Source: Polietes domitor (lineage: Eukaryota > Arthropoda > Insecta > Diptera > Muscidae). Taken from it: a DNA stretch of 64,000 bases. The stretch's first letter is position 1. Each line of letters opens with the position of its first letter. A program made the position numbers and the translations under genes. The DNA lies in assembly GCA_947397865.1 (NCBI GenBank), contig OX377620.1, positions 117,899,085-117,963,084 on the forward strand, in the 5' to 3' direction. Below the pieces are notes generated by a model, which worked only from the letters and a program-made list of their open reading frames with translations, had not been told where the DNA came from and searched no databases. Positions 32,396 through 44,364 of the stretch are shown in pieces.

Positions 32396-32742
32396 TCATT
32401 CATATGGCTACCCCGACTCATCCGATCAACCCAATTTTTCAGTACAGCCCAAAATCCACACTAAACAGAGACTCGCTGTAGATGCATTGGCTGCTAAATA
32501 GTCACGTCTGGGTTCGTATGCGCAATTTTGCTTATTGACATAGCCACCTAGATGAAAATGAGTTTCATCTGAAAACACAAAAATTTCCCATTAATTTTCT
32601 TACAGTTTGCGTTAAAGACTCACTCCTTTGGAAGTAAGTTTTTAATATTTCCCAATTTTGTACGAGCCTTTATAGTCCCATTTTGCAAATATCAAACATT
32701 AACCTGAAAATAAAAATAAAAATTAATGTTATTCTATAAATA
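32396..32742 (-). pseudogene. Internally deleted mariner-like remnant, copy 2
   Basis: The minus strand reads FHLGGYVNKQNCAYEPRRDY, then after the same deletion seen at 16904-17366, KNWVDRMSRGSHMND. A small extra deletion has removed the YCRA residues of the tail. The last codons are cut off by the 3' end of Helitron H2: copy 1 has ...ATATCATTC and here the Helitron joins at TCATTC. The right side fades into the B2 element. Confidence 0.7.
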
Positions 32743-34119
32743 TAAATATAAATTTTTTAATATAGCCAAACCAAAACAAATACAAATATTGAAAAAAATA
32801 ATTTTATAAATAAATATAATATTTGAATTATTTCAAATCAAAAAATAAATATTCTTATATTTATATTTTAAAAAAGCTTAAATACCATAAATATTGGTAG
32901 ATAGTTGGTTGTATTTCCATTCTATTTTAATTCCAAAAGTACAAATTTTGAAAATACATTATCAGACGTACATAGTGCAAAATAACCTAACTTCATTATT
33001 CAACCAATTTTTGCCGTAAAAGAAAAATTACAATTTTGGTAAAAATTGTTTATTTTGCGCGTATATGCAGTCAGAGGAATGTATACACCGAATTCCAGCT
33101 GCGCCCATTTGGTTGATGCCCTTGACGTTTCTACGCAATTAGAATTTCATCATTCTAGCTGTAGTCGTTTAGTTGGTACTATTTTTATCTCTCCGTACCC
33201 ATTGTATCCCTTAATAGTACGTATTTGAAAAAAACTTTTATTTTTCATGTCTACGTAGTCAAAGGAATGTATACTCCGAATTTCATTTCTCTAGCTGCGG
33301 TCATTTGGGTGGTACTATTTTTATCCCCTTATTCTATTTTGACCCCATAAAGTACGAATTTCGAAAAATCTGTTTTTTTCCGTGTCTACGCAGTCAGAGG
33401 AATGTATACTCGGAATTTCTCAAAAGTACGAATTTTGAAAAATCGGTGTACTTTACTTGTCTATGCAATCAGAGGAATGTATACACCGAATTTCATTATT
33501 CTAGGTACAGCCGTTTGATTGGTACCATTTTTATCCCTCTATTCCCATTTTACCCCTTAAAAGTACGAATTTGGAAAAAATACTTTTATATTATGTATCT
33601 ACTCAATTAGAGGAATGTATACACCGAATTTCGTGTTTCTAGCTGTTGTCGTTTAATATGTACTTTTTTGTCCTATTTCGTCCCCTACAAATAAGAATCA
33701 CTTTATGGTGCTCGTTTTTGGTATAAGGGGAATGCGCATACCAAATATCAAGCAAATATAAACAGACATATTCAAAAAGCATGCTTAAATACGCTCAAAT
33801 AGTTGGGATTATTATGGGTATTTTTAGACCTTGTGAGGGAAAAATTTTTCCCTTTGGGCCGATTTCGCCCCGTTTCAATCCCAACCGATCTACGACTATA
33901 AGACACATTTATGGAAAATTTGAACGTTCTAACTCCTTTCATGTACATGCTAGTGCTTTCAACAGACGGACAGACGGACGGACATGGCTAGATCGTCTTA
34001 GAATTTTATGACGATCAAGAATATAAATACTTTATAGCGTCTCAGGTCGATATTTCAAGGTGTTACAAACGGAATGACAAAGTTAGTATACCCCCATCCT
34101 GGAGGTGGAGGGTATAATT
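32743..34119 (-). mobile_element. Hairpin-tail repeat B2, lacking the hairpin end
   Basis: Runs 5' to 3' on the minus strand. The 5' end is the inverse of GGAGGTGGAGGGTATAA (34103-34118), next to GTTACAAACGGAATGACAAA, the ATGGCTAGATCGTC block with GACGGACGGACATGG, and about four internal units. It ends in the AAATACCATAAATATTGGTA flank. The terminal palindrome and subterminal motif are missing, so it is 3'-truncated. Open frames at 33046-33610 run through the 135-bp units and are not genes. Confidence 0.72.
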
Positions 34120-34329
34120 AAAGGAAGCAAAAATACCGCAGAAAATATTATATTATAGGATTTATTACACCGTCGTACAGTTCATATTACATTTGAAACG
34201 GTCGATATACGTCTTAAAATACTGAGAAATTGTAGGAGATTGCTGTTTTAAATTTTTCATTTCCTCATCTTGTTGCCCATTAAAAGGACTTCAAAGTTTC
34301 TAAGGAAAAAATTTTAACAAAATTTATTT
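34120..34329. other. Short AT-rich stretch between B2 and G2
   Basis: No recognisable feature. Confidence 0.35.
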
Positions 34330-34655
34330 AAATACTTAGTGCTAATAAGTCGACGACACCAATAGTATCAAATTAAAGAGTAGAATATCTGTTAAAAAGA
34401 CTTTAAATTGCATGATTCTATCTGTATTAGTTTAGCCTTCACATTCCCCCTTAAAAAGTAAAATATGAATAAACTAAATAAACTAAGGGAGGGGCACTTG
34501 AAATGGTTGTTAATGCTAAAGTACTACTGATGTAATCATACAATTTAAAGTGTTTCTAACAAATATTCTACTCTTTAAATTCTATTTTTTCTTTATTTGT
34601 CACATATAACGTTACCATAGGGTTGGAATAAGTATTTAAAAGATATTTTTGAAAA
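34330..34655. repeat. Foldback element G2
   Basis: Inverted repeat with arms of about 140 bp. Paired landmarks are AAATACTTAGTGC / inverse of GGAATAAGTATTTAAA at the outer edge, AAAGAGTAGAATATCTGTTA / inverse at 34555, AAATTGCATGATT / inverse at 34535, and TAGTTTAGCC / inverse near 34510. It has the same inner sequence as G1, G3 and G4 but is more diverged. It stands alone here, without an F array. Confidence 0.7.
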
Positions 34656-34734
34656 ATGTTATGCTTTGACACTTTGGAAATGAAAAACTGAAAACGTCAT
34701 TTAACTCCGTTTTGCCTATAGTTGCGGATTGCAG
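34656..34734. other. Short spacer
   Basis: Nothing recognised between G2 and the B fragment. Confidence 0.3.
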
Positions 34735-35030
34735 TTGCAGGAAAACCGGGATAAAAATTGTACCAACCAAATGGCCGCAGCTAGAATCATGGAATTCGGT
34801 GTATACATTCTTCTAACTGCATAGACACTCAACACAAAAAGATTTTTCCAAATGTGCTCTTTTTACTTTTACGGCAAAAATTGGTTGAATCATGAAGTTA
34901 GGTTATTTTGCATTATGTACGTGAGATAATAGATTTTCAAAATTAATACTTTTGGAATTAAAATAGAATGGAAATGCTCCCAACTGTAGCACCCACTATC
35001 TACCAATATTTATGGTATTTAAGCTGTTTT
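34735..35030 (+). mobile_element. Fragment of a B-family element
   Basis: One internal unit (GTACCAACCAAATGGCCGCA, GAATTCGGTGTATACATTC) followed by the B-specific flank (ACGGCAAAAATTGGTTGAAT, ACTATCTACCAATATTTATG, GGTATTTAAGC), in the B1 orientation. Both termini are missing. Confidence 0.75.
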
Positions 35031-35640
35031 GAGGATATCATTTGTTTCAAGTGTGACTATTACTGTTATGTTGCAATCCTGTTTGTTTTTAAAAGGACCT
35101 CAAAAACTTACTAATATAGACTTGGCCGAGATGTCTTTTTTTGGGCTTTCACAACTCATCTAGAGTGGGTCTTCAGTTTCATCTTCTTATTTATATTTTT
35201 TCTATTTTCATAAAAGCCCACTGTGTTGTGCAATTGGCAGGTAAAGTGGTGGCTGGCAGTATAATTTGTTTCTGGTTCTCCTTCTCCATCTCATAAAATC
35301 ACTTATTCACACTCGTTGCTCGTTATAAGCGCTGTAAAATTAAATCAAGTGCGGCTGCCTTAAGAGTTTTTGAATTTCATCAAAATGTCCTTGTTGTTGT
35401 TGCTTGTTGTTGTTGCGCGTGTGAGTATGTCAAAGTTCCCAGTATTTTTTTTTTGTGTATGGGGAAAATCAATTAATTTGTGGGTCTCTTTGGTGTTGAT
35501 AGAAATTAAAATTGTTTTTACCCGTAAGCCATCTCTCCCCCCCTTCCGCGGCCCTCTCAGATTAATTATGTGTTCAGCAAAAAAACTAAGCTCTCAACAT
35601 TAATTAAGATGAACTCTAAAAGCATTAAAGGTTTTTATTA
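35031..35640. other. Apparently single-copy DNA
   Basis: Includes a TTGTTGTTGCTTGTTGTTGT patch at 35390-35415. A 77-codon frame (35370-35603) starts in this simple sequence and has no domain. No exon is supported. Confidence 0.4.
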
Positions 35641-36370
35641 GCTAGCAAAAGACAAGTATCCAAGTCTTTTTTATTTTTCGCCAACAGAAAGCCTACTTTA
35701 AGGAATCTTTGAATTTATGTTTTTTGTTGCCTACTTTAAGGGGTTAGACCACTCCAGGATTTTCGAAAAATCTATTATTTTTTCTTCTTTTCTTTTATTA
35801 GGGGGCAAAAAAGCCTACTTTAAGGCCTCTTTGAATTTATGTTTTTGTTGCCTACTTTAAGGGGATAATCCACCTTAGGTTTTGCAAAAATATATATTAT
35901 ATATTTCTTGGAATTGACTCCTTAGGGTCTCAAAAAATTATGACAAGAGAAATTTTCTAAAATGCATCAAACACAAAACAAAAACTGTTCTTTCTCTCTC
36001 TCTAGCCAACTCACATGATGCCTACTTTAAGGTCTCCTTTAATTTAGGTTTGCGTAGCCTACTTTATGGTGTTAGGCTACCGTAGGATTTTCGAAAAATA
36101 CATTATTTTTTGTATTAACTATTAGGGTATGATGGCAAGAAAAATTTTCTAAATGACCTCAAACACAAAAACAAACATTTTCTCTATATTTTTCTCTCTC
36201 TAGCGAGCTCACAGGAAGCCTACTTTAAGACATCTTTGAATTTATGTTTTTATTTGATGTCTTCTATAACGGGTTAGTTCGCTCTAAGATTTTCTGAAAA
36301 TCTATTATTTTTTCTTGGAAATGACTCAAAAATTGTATCGAAAATAATATCCCATAATCTTTTGGGAGAA
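35641..36370 (+). repeat. Degenerate tandem repeat with CTACTTTAAGG
   Basis: About four units, spaced roughly 100-210 bp. Each has GCCTACTTTAAGG, CTCTTTGAATTTATGTTTTT, a GGGTTAG..CACT.TAGGATTTTC segment, and in longer units a TTTCTCTCTCTAGC tract. Landmarks occur at 35687, 35730, 35811, 35850, 36017 and 36218. Two more diverged units lie at 39785-39890. Confidence 0.7.
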
Positions 36371-36649
36371 ACATTTTTAAATGGCCTCAAGTTGACCGGA
36401 AACATAAGTCGCACAATTTAAAACCGATTCACTTGAACTTTTAGATACATCTTCAGCATGATATTATCTACAGAATTATGTAGGATTTATTCATTTCATT
36501 TATTTTTGTATTCTGATATCGATTACATGGAGCATCAGGTGGTTTGCCGCCTCCTGAAATAATTTTTTTTTAATTCTTATTTGGATTACAGAATCCGAAG
36601 AACAAGTTGAACGATTTCATCAAACATGTACGCCTACTGAAGAACGCTA
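36371..36649. other. Spacer
   Basis: AT-rich with TCGATTACATGGAGCATCAG at 36520, which echoes TCGATTACTTCGAGCATCAG at 11273. Both lie just upstream of an F array (36650 and 11640), hinting that the F-bearing element starts before the tandem units. Confidence 0.4.
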
Positions 36650-38534
36650 TAAGTCTTCACTCTTTTATAGCTGACATGATATCTGCTGCTTTCTTTTGTT
36701 CGGTGACTTATAGTGAAATTTGATGTGGAATATTTTGCCCATTCACATCACCCCGCTAAAATTCCTTTTTGTGGATTATTTTAGTACCAATTCGAGAAAA
36801 GTAGGAAATTAACCCTAAAATTAATTTTAGGTTTTGCCTTATTTCTAATATTTAAGTTAAGTTTTGAGTTACGGTGTCCGCAGAGACTTATAGTACAATT
36901 TTAAGGCAAACATTTTTGTAGAACATTTTGACCCGTTAAAACCCTGTTTTAGGGATCTCTTTTACCCTTTGACAGAAAAGGGAAATTTTGAGTAGCTACA
37001 GGGTTAAAATGTTACACAAAAATGTTCCTCGTAGTGTTCTAAGTAATATTGCTGAACACATCCTATACTTAAAATGTAAGTACCACAAGGTTTCCTATGC
37101 CGATTCATCATAAGTTAAGTTAAACCCCCATTTTAGGGTTGTTTTTTTACCCTTTCGCCGAAAAGGGACCAGAAAGGCCCCTGTTTTGAGCAGCTAGAGG
37201 GTTAAAATATTCCACAAAAATGTATCTCGTAGCGTTTTAAGTAATATTGCTGAACACATCCTATGCTTAAAATGTAAGTACCAGAAGGTTTCCTATGCCG
37301 ATTCATCATAAGTTAAGTTAAACCCCTGTTTCAGTTTTGTTTTTACCCCTTTGCAAAAAAGGGACCAAAAAGACCCTTAAATTGTTTAGTTAGAGGGTTA
37401 AAATGTTCCACGAATATGTTCCCTGTAGTGTTTTAATGAGTATTGCTGAACACATCCTTTTCTTAAAATGTAAGGATCACAAGGTTTCCCATGCCGATTC
37501 ATCATAAGTTAAGCCAAAAAGGCTACTATATTGAAGTGCTAGAGGCTTAAAATGTTCCACAAAAATGTCGCGCGTAGTGTTTTAAGGAATATTGCTGAAC
37601 ACATCCTATACTAACAATTTAAGGATCACAAGGAAATTTAATAAAGGAAAAGAATAATTTAATAAATTATTTCTTGTATACCCAAATTGATACGCATATT
37701 TTATTTATATGTATTATATATAAAGCTTTCTCTTATTCGGTGACTTATAGAGAAATTTGATGTAGAATATTTTTTCCATTCGCATCACCCCACTAAAATT
37801 AAGTTTTGTGGAACATTTTAGTACCATTTCAAAAAAAGTACGAAATTAAGCGCAAAATGAATTTTAAAATTTGGCTTATTTCTGAAATTTAAGTTAAGTT
37901 TTGAGTTTTGGTAACTTCAGAGACTTATAGTAGGATTTTACGGCGAATATTTTTGTAGAACATTTTCACCCGCTAAACCTCTGTTTTAGGGGTGTTTTTT
38001 ACTCCTTCGCAGAAAAGGGACCAAAAAGGCCGCTATTTTGAGCAGCTAGAGGGTTAAAATGTTCCACGAAAATGTCGCGCGTAGTGTTTTAAGTAATATT
38101 GCTGAACACATACTATACTTAAGATGTAAGTACCACAAGATTTCCTATGCCGATTCATCATAAGTTAAGTTAAACCCCTGTTTCAGTGGTGTTTTTACCC
38201 TTTTGCAAAAAAGGCCCTTATATTGAGTAGCTAGAGGGTTAAAATGTTCCACGAATATGTTCCCTGTAGTGTTTTAATGAGTATTGCTGAACACATCCTT
38301 TACTTAAAATTTAAGGATCACAAGGTTTCCCATGCCAATTCATCATAAGATTCATAAGAATGTACAAAAGGCGAACATATTATGGCCGATTCATAAGAAT
38401 GTACAAAAGGCGAACATATTAAGCCCGCCCGCTAAAATGACATCCATATATAAAATTTCAAAAACGTCGATACATGTATATTCTTTTTACCTATCTTTAT
38501 CCGTTGTCAGCATATGGTTCCACACTGTTATTAA
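36650..38534 (+). repeat. Tandem family F, array 2
   Basis: Four to five units or part-units with the landmarks listed for array 1. GGTTAAAATGTTCCAC-type motifs recur at 37000, 37200, 37396, 37550, 38055 and 38235, and GTAATATTGCTGAACACATC at 37045, 37240, 37590 and 38096. Unit length varies from about 180 bp to 540 bp because of internal deletions. A short direct duplication (CATAAGAATGTACAAAAGGC) lies at 38347-38420, just before foldback G3. Confidence 0.8.
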
Positions 38535-38950
38535 ATAATCCGAATTCTTACAGGATTTTTTATTTCTAAAGGATGTAGATATTTTAATAATTTATTTTCG
38601 TAATTTAGCGTGTCACACAAAGACGATATGCATATCAAATGAAAGTGTGGGATATATATTAAAAATACTTTAAATTTTATCCTTTTAACTATATTAGTTT
38701 GACAGTTTCATTATATTAGTTTTTCAAATTTTTTCCCTTAAAAAAGTAAAACATAAATAAACTAAGGGGAACATTTGAAATGGTTGTTAATGCTAAATTA
38801 ATGCAGTTAGAAACATGAATATTAAAGTATTTTTAACAGATATTCTCATATTTTATTTGAAACCCACACCACCTAAGTAAGATTCACAAAAGTATGGAAA
38901 TAATTTGTTAAAATATGTATGTTGTTTGGAAATTAAAATTATTAAAAAAT
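38535..38950. repeat. Foldback element G3
   Basis: Inverted repeat: outer left AGGATTTTTTATTTC...AATAATTTATTTTCG, inner left AAAAATACTTTAAATTTTAT; inner right ATTAAAGTATTTTTAACAGA, outer right ATGGAAATAATTTGTTAAAA and TTGGAAATTAAAA. The arms are less alike than in G1. It follows directly on an F array, as G1 does. Confidence 0.68.
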
Positions 38951-39640
38951 AAATTATTACAACATCTATATCCATGCTTCTAACTAATACATTTGGAAGC
39001 ATGGAATTTAAAGTATTTTTAACAAATATTCTTCTCTTTCATTTGATGCCTATATTGTCTTTGTATGATTTGCAATAGAAGGGAAATAAATTATTAAAAT
39101 ATATGCGCTGTTTGGAAATTAAAATTATTAAAAAGTAAATAATTAAGTTACTCAAATGTCTATATCCATGCTTCTAACTAATACATTTGGAAGCATGGAA
39201 TTTAAAGTATTTTTAACAGATATTCTTATCTCACATTCGATACCCATATCGTCTTTGTATGATTTGCAAAAGAATGGAAATAAATTATATTTTAATAATG
39301 TGCTGTTTTGAAATTAAGATGATTAAAAAGTAAATAATTAAATTATTCAAATGTCTATATTTATGCTTCTAGCTAATACATTTAGAATGCATGACATTTA
39401 AAGGATTTTTAAGAGATATTCTTCTCTTTCATTAGATACCTATATCGCCTTTGTGTGATGCGCAAAAGTACGCAAAGAAATGGTTAAAATTTATATGTCT
39501 TAGGAAGTAAAAATTTTTAAAAAGTAAATGAACACTTTATTAAAACATCTATATCCTTTGAAAATTAAAACTCCTGTAAAAAGAACAAACGATCATAAAT
39601 TAAAAGTAAAGAATTGAGTATACAGTTTTGCTCCTAGTGG
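38951..39640 (+). repeat. Tandem copies of the G right arm
   Basis: About three units of roughly 193 bp, marked by TATCCATGCTTCTAACTAAT at about 38969 and 39165 and a diverged form at about 39358. Each unit carries ATACATTTGGAAGCATGGAA, then TTTAAAGTATTTTTAACA, then GCAAAAG..GGAAATAAATTATT, that is, the right arm of the foldback, repeated in the same direction. Each unit also contains a small hairpin (CCATGCTTC / GAAGCATGG). Confidence 0.72.
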
Positions 39641-39895
39641 TGTATAGTTCCAGTTATATATAGTCTCGTTCTTAGGAGGAAATCTTGTGTAATTGATGTC
39701 CTTAGGAATATCTGTTTATTTAATGATTTTCCCGAAAAGAATCTCCAAAAAGTTATATTTTCTGGCCCTCTAGAGTGTCCTAACTCGTTAAGGCCTCTAT
39801 GAGTTTATGTTTTGTGTTGCCTACTTTCAGGTCTCTTTGAATATATGTTAGGCATTGCCTACTTTAAGGCTCCTTTGGACATTTACCTTGTACTG
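39641..39895. repeat. Spacer and diverged CTACTTTAAGG units
   Basis: 39785-39890 has AAGGCCTCTATGAGTTTATG and TTGCCTACTTTAAGGCTCCT, related to the repeat at 35641-36370. Confidence 0.5.
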
Positions 39896-41082
39896 GCTGT
39901 GTACCTGAGTTCCTCCTCTTCTTTGAACTCGTATCAATATTCATTTAAAATTTATTTAATTCTAACACCCCTCGTATGAGTATATTTCTTTGTTGAATAT
40001 TTTACATACCATGGTTTGTGCTGTTGTCGTTGTTTTTCAGGCTTTTGCCTGAAATTATTATTATTATTTTATATTGTGTTCGAGCAGTTGTTTACGTGCT
40101 GTCATAACTTCATTTATTTTTAATGACCGCAAACGACACGTGTTGCCTCTTTCGCCATTTGGCTGGTGGATGGCACAGCTATTTGCCGGAGCTCGTGAAG
40201 GTGGCAGGCTGGCTGATGGTACATTCCGGCGAAGGTGGTCACATTTGTTGCATGTTGATTTTGATGTTATTGTTGTTGATGTTTGTAAAATAAATGGCCG
40301 CGGAAAGCCTGTTGAAATATATTTCAATAAAATTGTATTTTTAAAGCAAAAGAATGTTGTGTTAAATTTATACTTCCTTTTCGGAGAAAGAAGTGGAGGT
40401 GTAGGGAGTAAATAAATAATACAAACACCCCAGTGTCCCTTAAAAGGCAATAAAATTAAAGAGAAATGCCAGCCTAAAAGTATGCACCACTCTGGTATAC
40501 TATACAGACCCTGAAGTATGACATCAATTATCGTCAGTATAACTTGTTTAACAAAAAATATTTGATACCGAATGAAGGCTTTTAAATTTTAAAAGATAAA
40601 AATCTTTTGGATTTCTTTCAAATTCACTTACAATCATTACTACGTGCAGGTCACACAGAGTATAGTTGTAGACAATGTTTTTTGTTTTGATTTTGCACTT
40701 GTTCGCTTGGTATCTGGCCTTTTTGGCACTTGTGCTTGGTGCGCTGACGTCAATCGGAGGAAGGATGGAAGCCTTAGTAAAGTAACAAATCTGGGTCAGT
40801 CCACCAACGAAAGAGTTTGGGTGTGCGGTTTGTGGTTTATATTAAATAAACATTTGTCTATGTTTATATACTATTATGAAATACATATAATGTGATTACC
40901 ATAAATATAGTAAAAGTTGATTTAATTTTATGACATGGAAAAGAGAAGGGAAATTGTCATAATTGGAATCCATGAAACCTCCATTCGATCCTGTCACATT
41001 GGGGAATGTGGCAAGACGAAACCTAAATATGTCTTAACCGATTTTGATGAAATTGAAGTGTAACATTTTTCAATGAAATATT
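39896..41082. other. Apparently single-copy DNA
   Basis: The least AT-rich part is 40070-40320. Two long overlapping frames on opposite strands (40074-40415 and 40064-40450) occur there, without recognisable domains and without clear splice sites at sensible places. I cannot support either as an exon. A GATCCTGTCACATTGGGGAA stretch near 40989 is also unassigned. Confidence 0.35.
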
Positions 41083-41378
41083 TTAAATACTTAGTCGCAC
41101 CCTATGATACCGCTGCAAGTGTCAAATAATAAAATGGAGAATTTCTGTTAAAAATACCTCATATTTCATGTTTCTATCTTTATTAGTTTAGGATTAACAA
41201 CCTTTTTACTTTATTAATATTTTACCTTTTTAGAGAAGAAGTTTGAATTTGAAATGATTATCAATGCTAAACTAGTACAGATAGAACCATGAAGTTTTAA
41301 GTATTTTTAGCCGATATTATTATCTTTAATTTGACACTTATACCGGCATCATAGGGTGCGGATAAGTATTTGAAATAT
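41083..41378. repeat. Foldback element G4, clearest ends
   Basis: Arms of about 125-140 bp. The outer left AAATACTTAGTCGCACCCTA matches the inverse of TAGGGTGCGGATAAGTATTT at 41353-41372. Next pairs are AAGTGTCAAAT / ATTTGACACTT and GTTAAAAATAC / GTATTTTTAGC; the inner pair is ATTTCATGTTTCTATC / GATAGAACCATGAAG-like. The spacer is about 50 bp. The outer edges here best define the family's terminal inverted repeats. Confidence 0.78.
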
Positions 41379-42065
41379 TTTTTGCACAATAAACAGAATA
41401 CAAAAGATAATCAGAAAATTTTCATATTTGCAACACTTGAACAATTTTTTCTACAGCATACCTTTAGGTGCAATATTTTTTCCTGTCATTCAAATATGAG
41501 TATTCATTTGTTCATTAAGAGCAAAAACAAAATATTTCAATAGTAGATTTTAATTTAACCCTAAAAGTAGGCATTGACATGCTTCAATCAGTCGATCAAT
41601 TTATAAGAATGTCTTGACAGGATATTTGGAATGATTTATTCATTAAAAAAATACGTTAAGACATTATCTCCTGATTTTTTTTGCAAATGTTGAGCTGATA
41701 TTTTAAGCCTTTATTTATTAAGTTATAAGAGCTGGGCTACCGTTGATTAAAAAATACTCGCAGATTTGTTTTGAGATTTTGAAATAAAATAAAAAATAAA
41801 AATAAAGAAATGTAAATTTCATTTAATTGTGGACACAAATGAAATCACTGGGAATGATTTGTGTTGTGGACGTTTTTAAAGAAAATTTCTCTTTTGATCT
41901 AATTTGGCAATATAAGGGATGTGTGCGATATTTTAAGGTCCTTTTAATTTTTGCCGAAAGCTTGTATGAAAATAGTCCACTGTGCAACGTACTACCACTG
42001 CACACTGCCTAATGCATTAATAGATGACTATAACAATGTGCTGTGCCGTAACATTTGGTACATTT
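41379..42065. other. AT-rich DNA, nothing recognised
   Basis: Two mutually overlapping 60-codon frames on opposite strands at 41823-42012 have no recognisable motif. No shared repeat was found. Confidence 0.35.
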
Positions 42066-43054
42066 GACAACCCTAGAGTGGTGGGAGCAAATTTTATAAA
42101 AAAAATTTGCTTTTGCACGGGAGCCCCTTTAAGCATTATGGGAAGTCTATCGACTTTTCCCTTAAGGAGTGGTGATAGGGGGTAGGTATGTTTGGGGAAA
42201 AATGTTGAGGAGGGGAAATTAAGGGGCCCCTCAAGGGTCTAATGCGGAGCAGTTTTGGGCCTTTATTTCCTAAAAAGAAATATAAAAAATAGGCAAATGT
42301 ATGGGGGTCAGATTAAGAATTGCAGTTAGAGGTAGGGTAGGTGTGTTCTGATTAAATATTGAGATTGAAAAAATATTGGGGGCTGGCCATACATTTGACT
42401 CCACTAGGGGCCTCGTTGGGGCAGTTATAGCGGTGGGAGCAAATTTTATAAAAATATAATTTTTATAAGGGGAGCTCCATTATGGAGCGTAAATATGTAT
42501 GGTATGTTTGGGGAAAATGTTGGGGAGAAAACATTATTGGGGGTCTTTCTTTCATGTCTTCCCTCTAGGGGTGACTCCGGACCAGTTTTGCGCCTTACTA
42601 TCATACAAAAATTATAAAAAATAAAAAAAATTGTATGGGGACCACCTTAATGTTTGAAGATACAAAATAGGTATGTTCAGAGAAATTGTGGGGGTTGACG
42701 AAATATTAGGGTTCGGTCATACATTTGACTCCATTAGCGGCCTCCTTGCGCCACAAAGATCAGTGGGAGCAAAACAATTATTTTTCTATGGAAGCCCCAT
42801 TAAGGAGTGTGGATAGAGGGTATGTTCCAAAAAAATGTTGGGGAGGGAGAATTAAAGGAGGTCTGTCTTACATTTAACCCCTTTGGGGGCCACACCGAGG
42901 CAGTTTTTGAGCTTTTTGTATATTTTTACCCACTATCTTCCAACTTTGAACCTGATAAGCGCCCACTTATACTCACCCCATAACCCCCATTTTATGACTT
43001 ATGATTTTTTTCGAACCTCACAAAATTATGGGTTGTAGCATATTGAAATGTCGT
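42066..43054 (+). repeat. Interspersed family H, copy 2
   Basis: Same landmarks and order as copy 1: GGTGGGAGCAAATTTTATAA (42078 and 42433), CCTTAAGGAGTGGTGATAGG (42162), TGTATGGGGACCACCTTAA (42632), GTTGGGGAGGGAGAATTAA, and the final CCTCACAAAATTATGGGTTG. It has about three units of roughly 310 bp, longer than those of copy 1. It runs straight into C1. Confidence 0.7.
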
Positions 43055-43199
43055 GCACTATCCCTCAGTAGATTATTTATGGTAGTCACCCACAAGAGTG
43101 GTGATGAAATGTCCGCTTGTGGTGTACTTCGCCATACCTTGTCCGATACGCAGCCGGTATGGTGGCTCTACCTTAACATGGACCATATAGTTGACTTTT
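43055..43199. other. Junction between H and C1
   Basis: Contains TGTGGTGTACTTCGCCATAC and a CCGGTATGG stretch that occur nowhere else in the window. No function can be assigned. Confidence 0.3.
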
Positions 43200-44364
43200 T
43201 TATTTAAATTATAACATGATCTGCAAATTTCTATCAAGATTCGATGCAAGGTGTGGATTCTAGAGCGGTAGTAGTGTAAACTTTCTAACCCCCATTTCTG
43301 TGGAGGTTATACCAAACTATGAACCCATATATTTGACCGATCTTACCCAATTTTAGCATAGGTGTTTCTAGTTGGATTATAAGATGTTGTGGCAAATTTA
43401 AAGAAAATCGAGCACAATATGTGGTTTCTAGAGCGGATAATGTCAAATCGGGAGCGTCATTTGCACGGGGGCTATATCTAAATCTGAACCGATCTTACCC
43501 AATTTCTGCATAATGGTTTCTAGATATATTATAAGATGTTGTGCCAAATTTAAAGAAAATCGAGTACAATATGTGGCATTTAAGGCGGAAAAAGTCAAAT
43601 CGGGAGCGACATTTTTATGGGGGCTATATCTAAATCTAAACCGATTTGACCTATTTTCACCGTAGATGTTCCTAGTTTAAATATAAGATGTTTTGCCAAA
43701 TCTGAAGACAATCTGATACAATATGTGGTTTCTAGAGCGGAAAAAGTCAAATCGGGAGCGAAATTTGTATGGGAGCTATATATAAATCTGAACCGATCTA
43801 ACACATTTTTACAACAGGTGTTTCCAGTTAAAATATAATGTGTTTTGCGAATTTTGAAGAAAATCTGTTAAAATATGTGGATTCTATAGCGGAAAAATCG
43901 AAATTGAAAACGAAATTTGTATGGGAGCTATATATAAATCTGAACCGATCTAACACATTTTTACCACAGGTGTTTCTAGTTGAACTATAAGATGTTTTGC
44001 CAATTTTGAAGAAAATCTGTTTAAATATGTGGTATCTAGAGTGAAAAGGGTCAAATCGGGAGTGAAATTCGTATGGGGACTATATCTAAATCTGAACCGA
44101 TTTTCTTCAAATTAAATAGTGTTCGTCCTTGTCCCGAAAAACTTCGTTGTGCAAAGTTTCGTTTGGTTCTGGCTACAATTGCGACCTGTACTTTGATTAC
44201 AAGAATAGATGGACAGACGGACGGACGGACGGACGGACATCGTTAAATCGATTCAGAAAGTGATTCTAAGCCGATCGGTATAATTAACAATGGGTCTATC
44301 TCCCTTCCTTTTGGATGTTACAAACAAATGCACAAAGACATAATACTCTCGTGGAGTGTATAAA
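43200..44364 (-). mobile_element. Hairpin-tail repeat C1, 3'-truncated
   Basis: Runs 5' to 3' on the minus strand. The 5' end is the inverse of CTCTCGTGGAGTGTATAAA (44347-44364); next are GTTACAAACAAATGCACAAA, GATTCTAAGCCGATCGGTAT, and the (GGAC)n block with (CGGA) repeats at about 44213-44239. The internal units are exactly 152 bp apart where measurable: the GTATGGGAG-type motif lies at 43615, 43767, 43919 and 44071. The terminal hairpin is missing at the left end. Confidence 0.75.

Noticed and set aside
40064..40450. Possible host exon in overlapping frames on both strands
   Set aside because: Neither strand shows a domain or plausible splice sites, and both frames overlap fully. A protein search and RNA-seq would be needed; I cannot support it from sequence alone.
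44213..44240. GGAC tetranucleotide run as an independent microsatellite
   Set aside because: Equivalent GGAC-rich blocks occur at the same position in the B, C and K elements, so it belongs to the element's 5' region.
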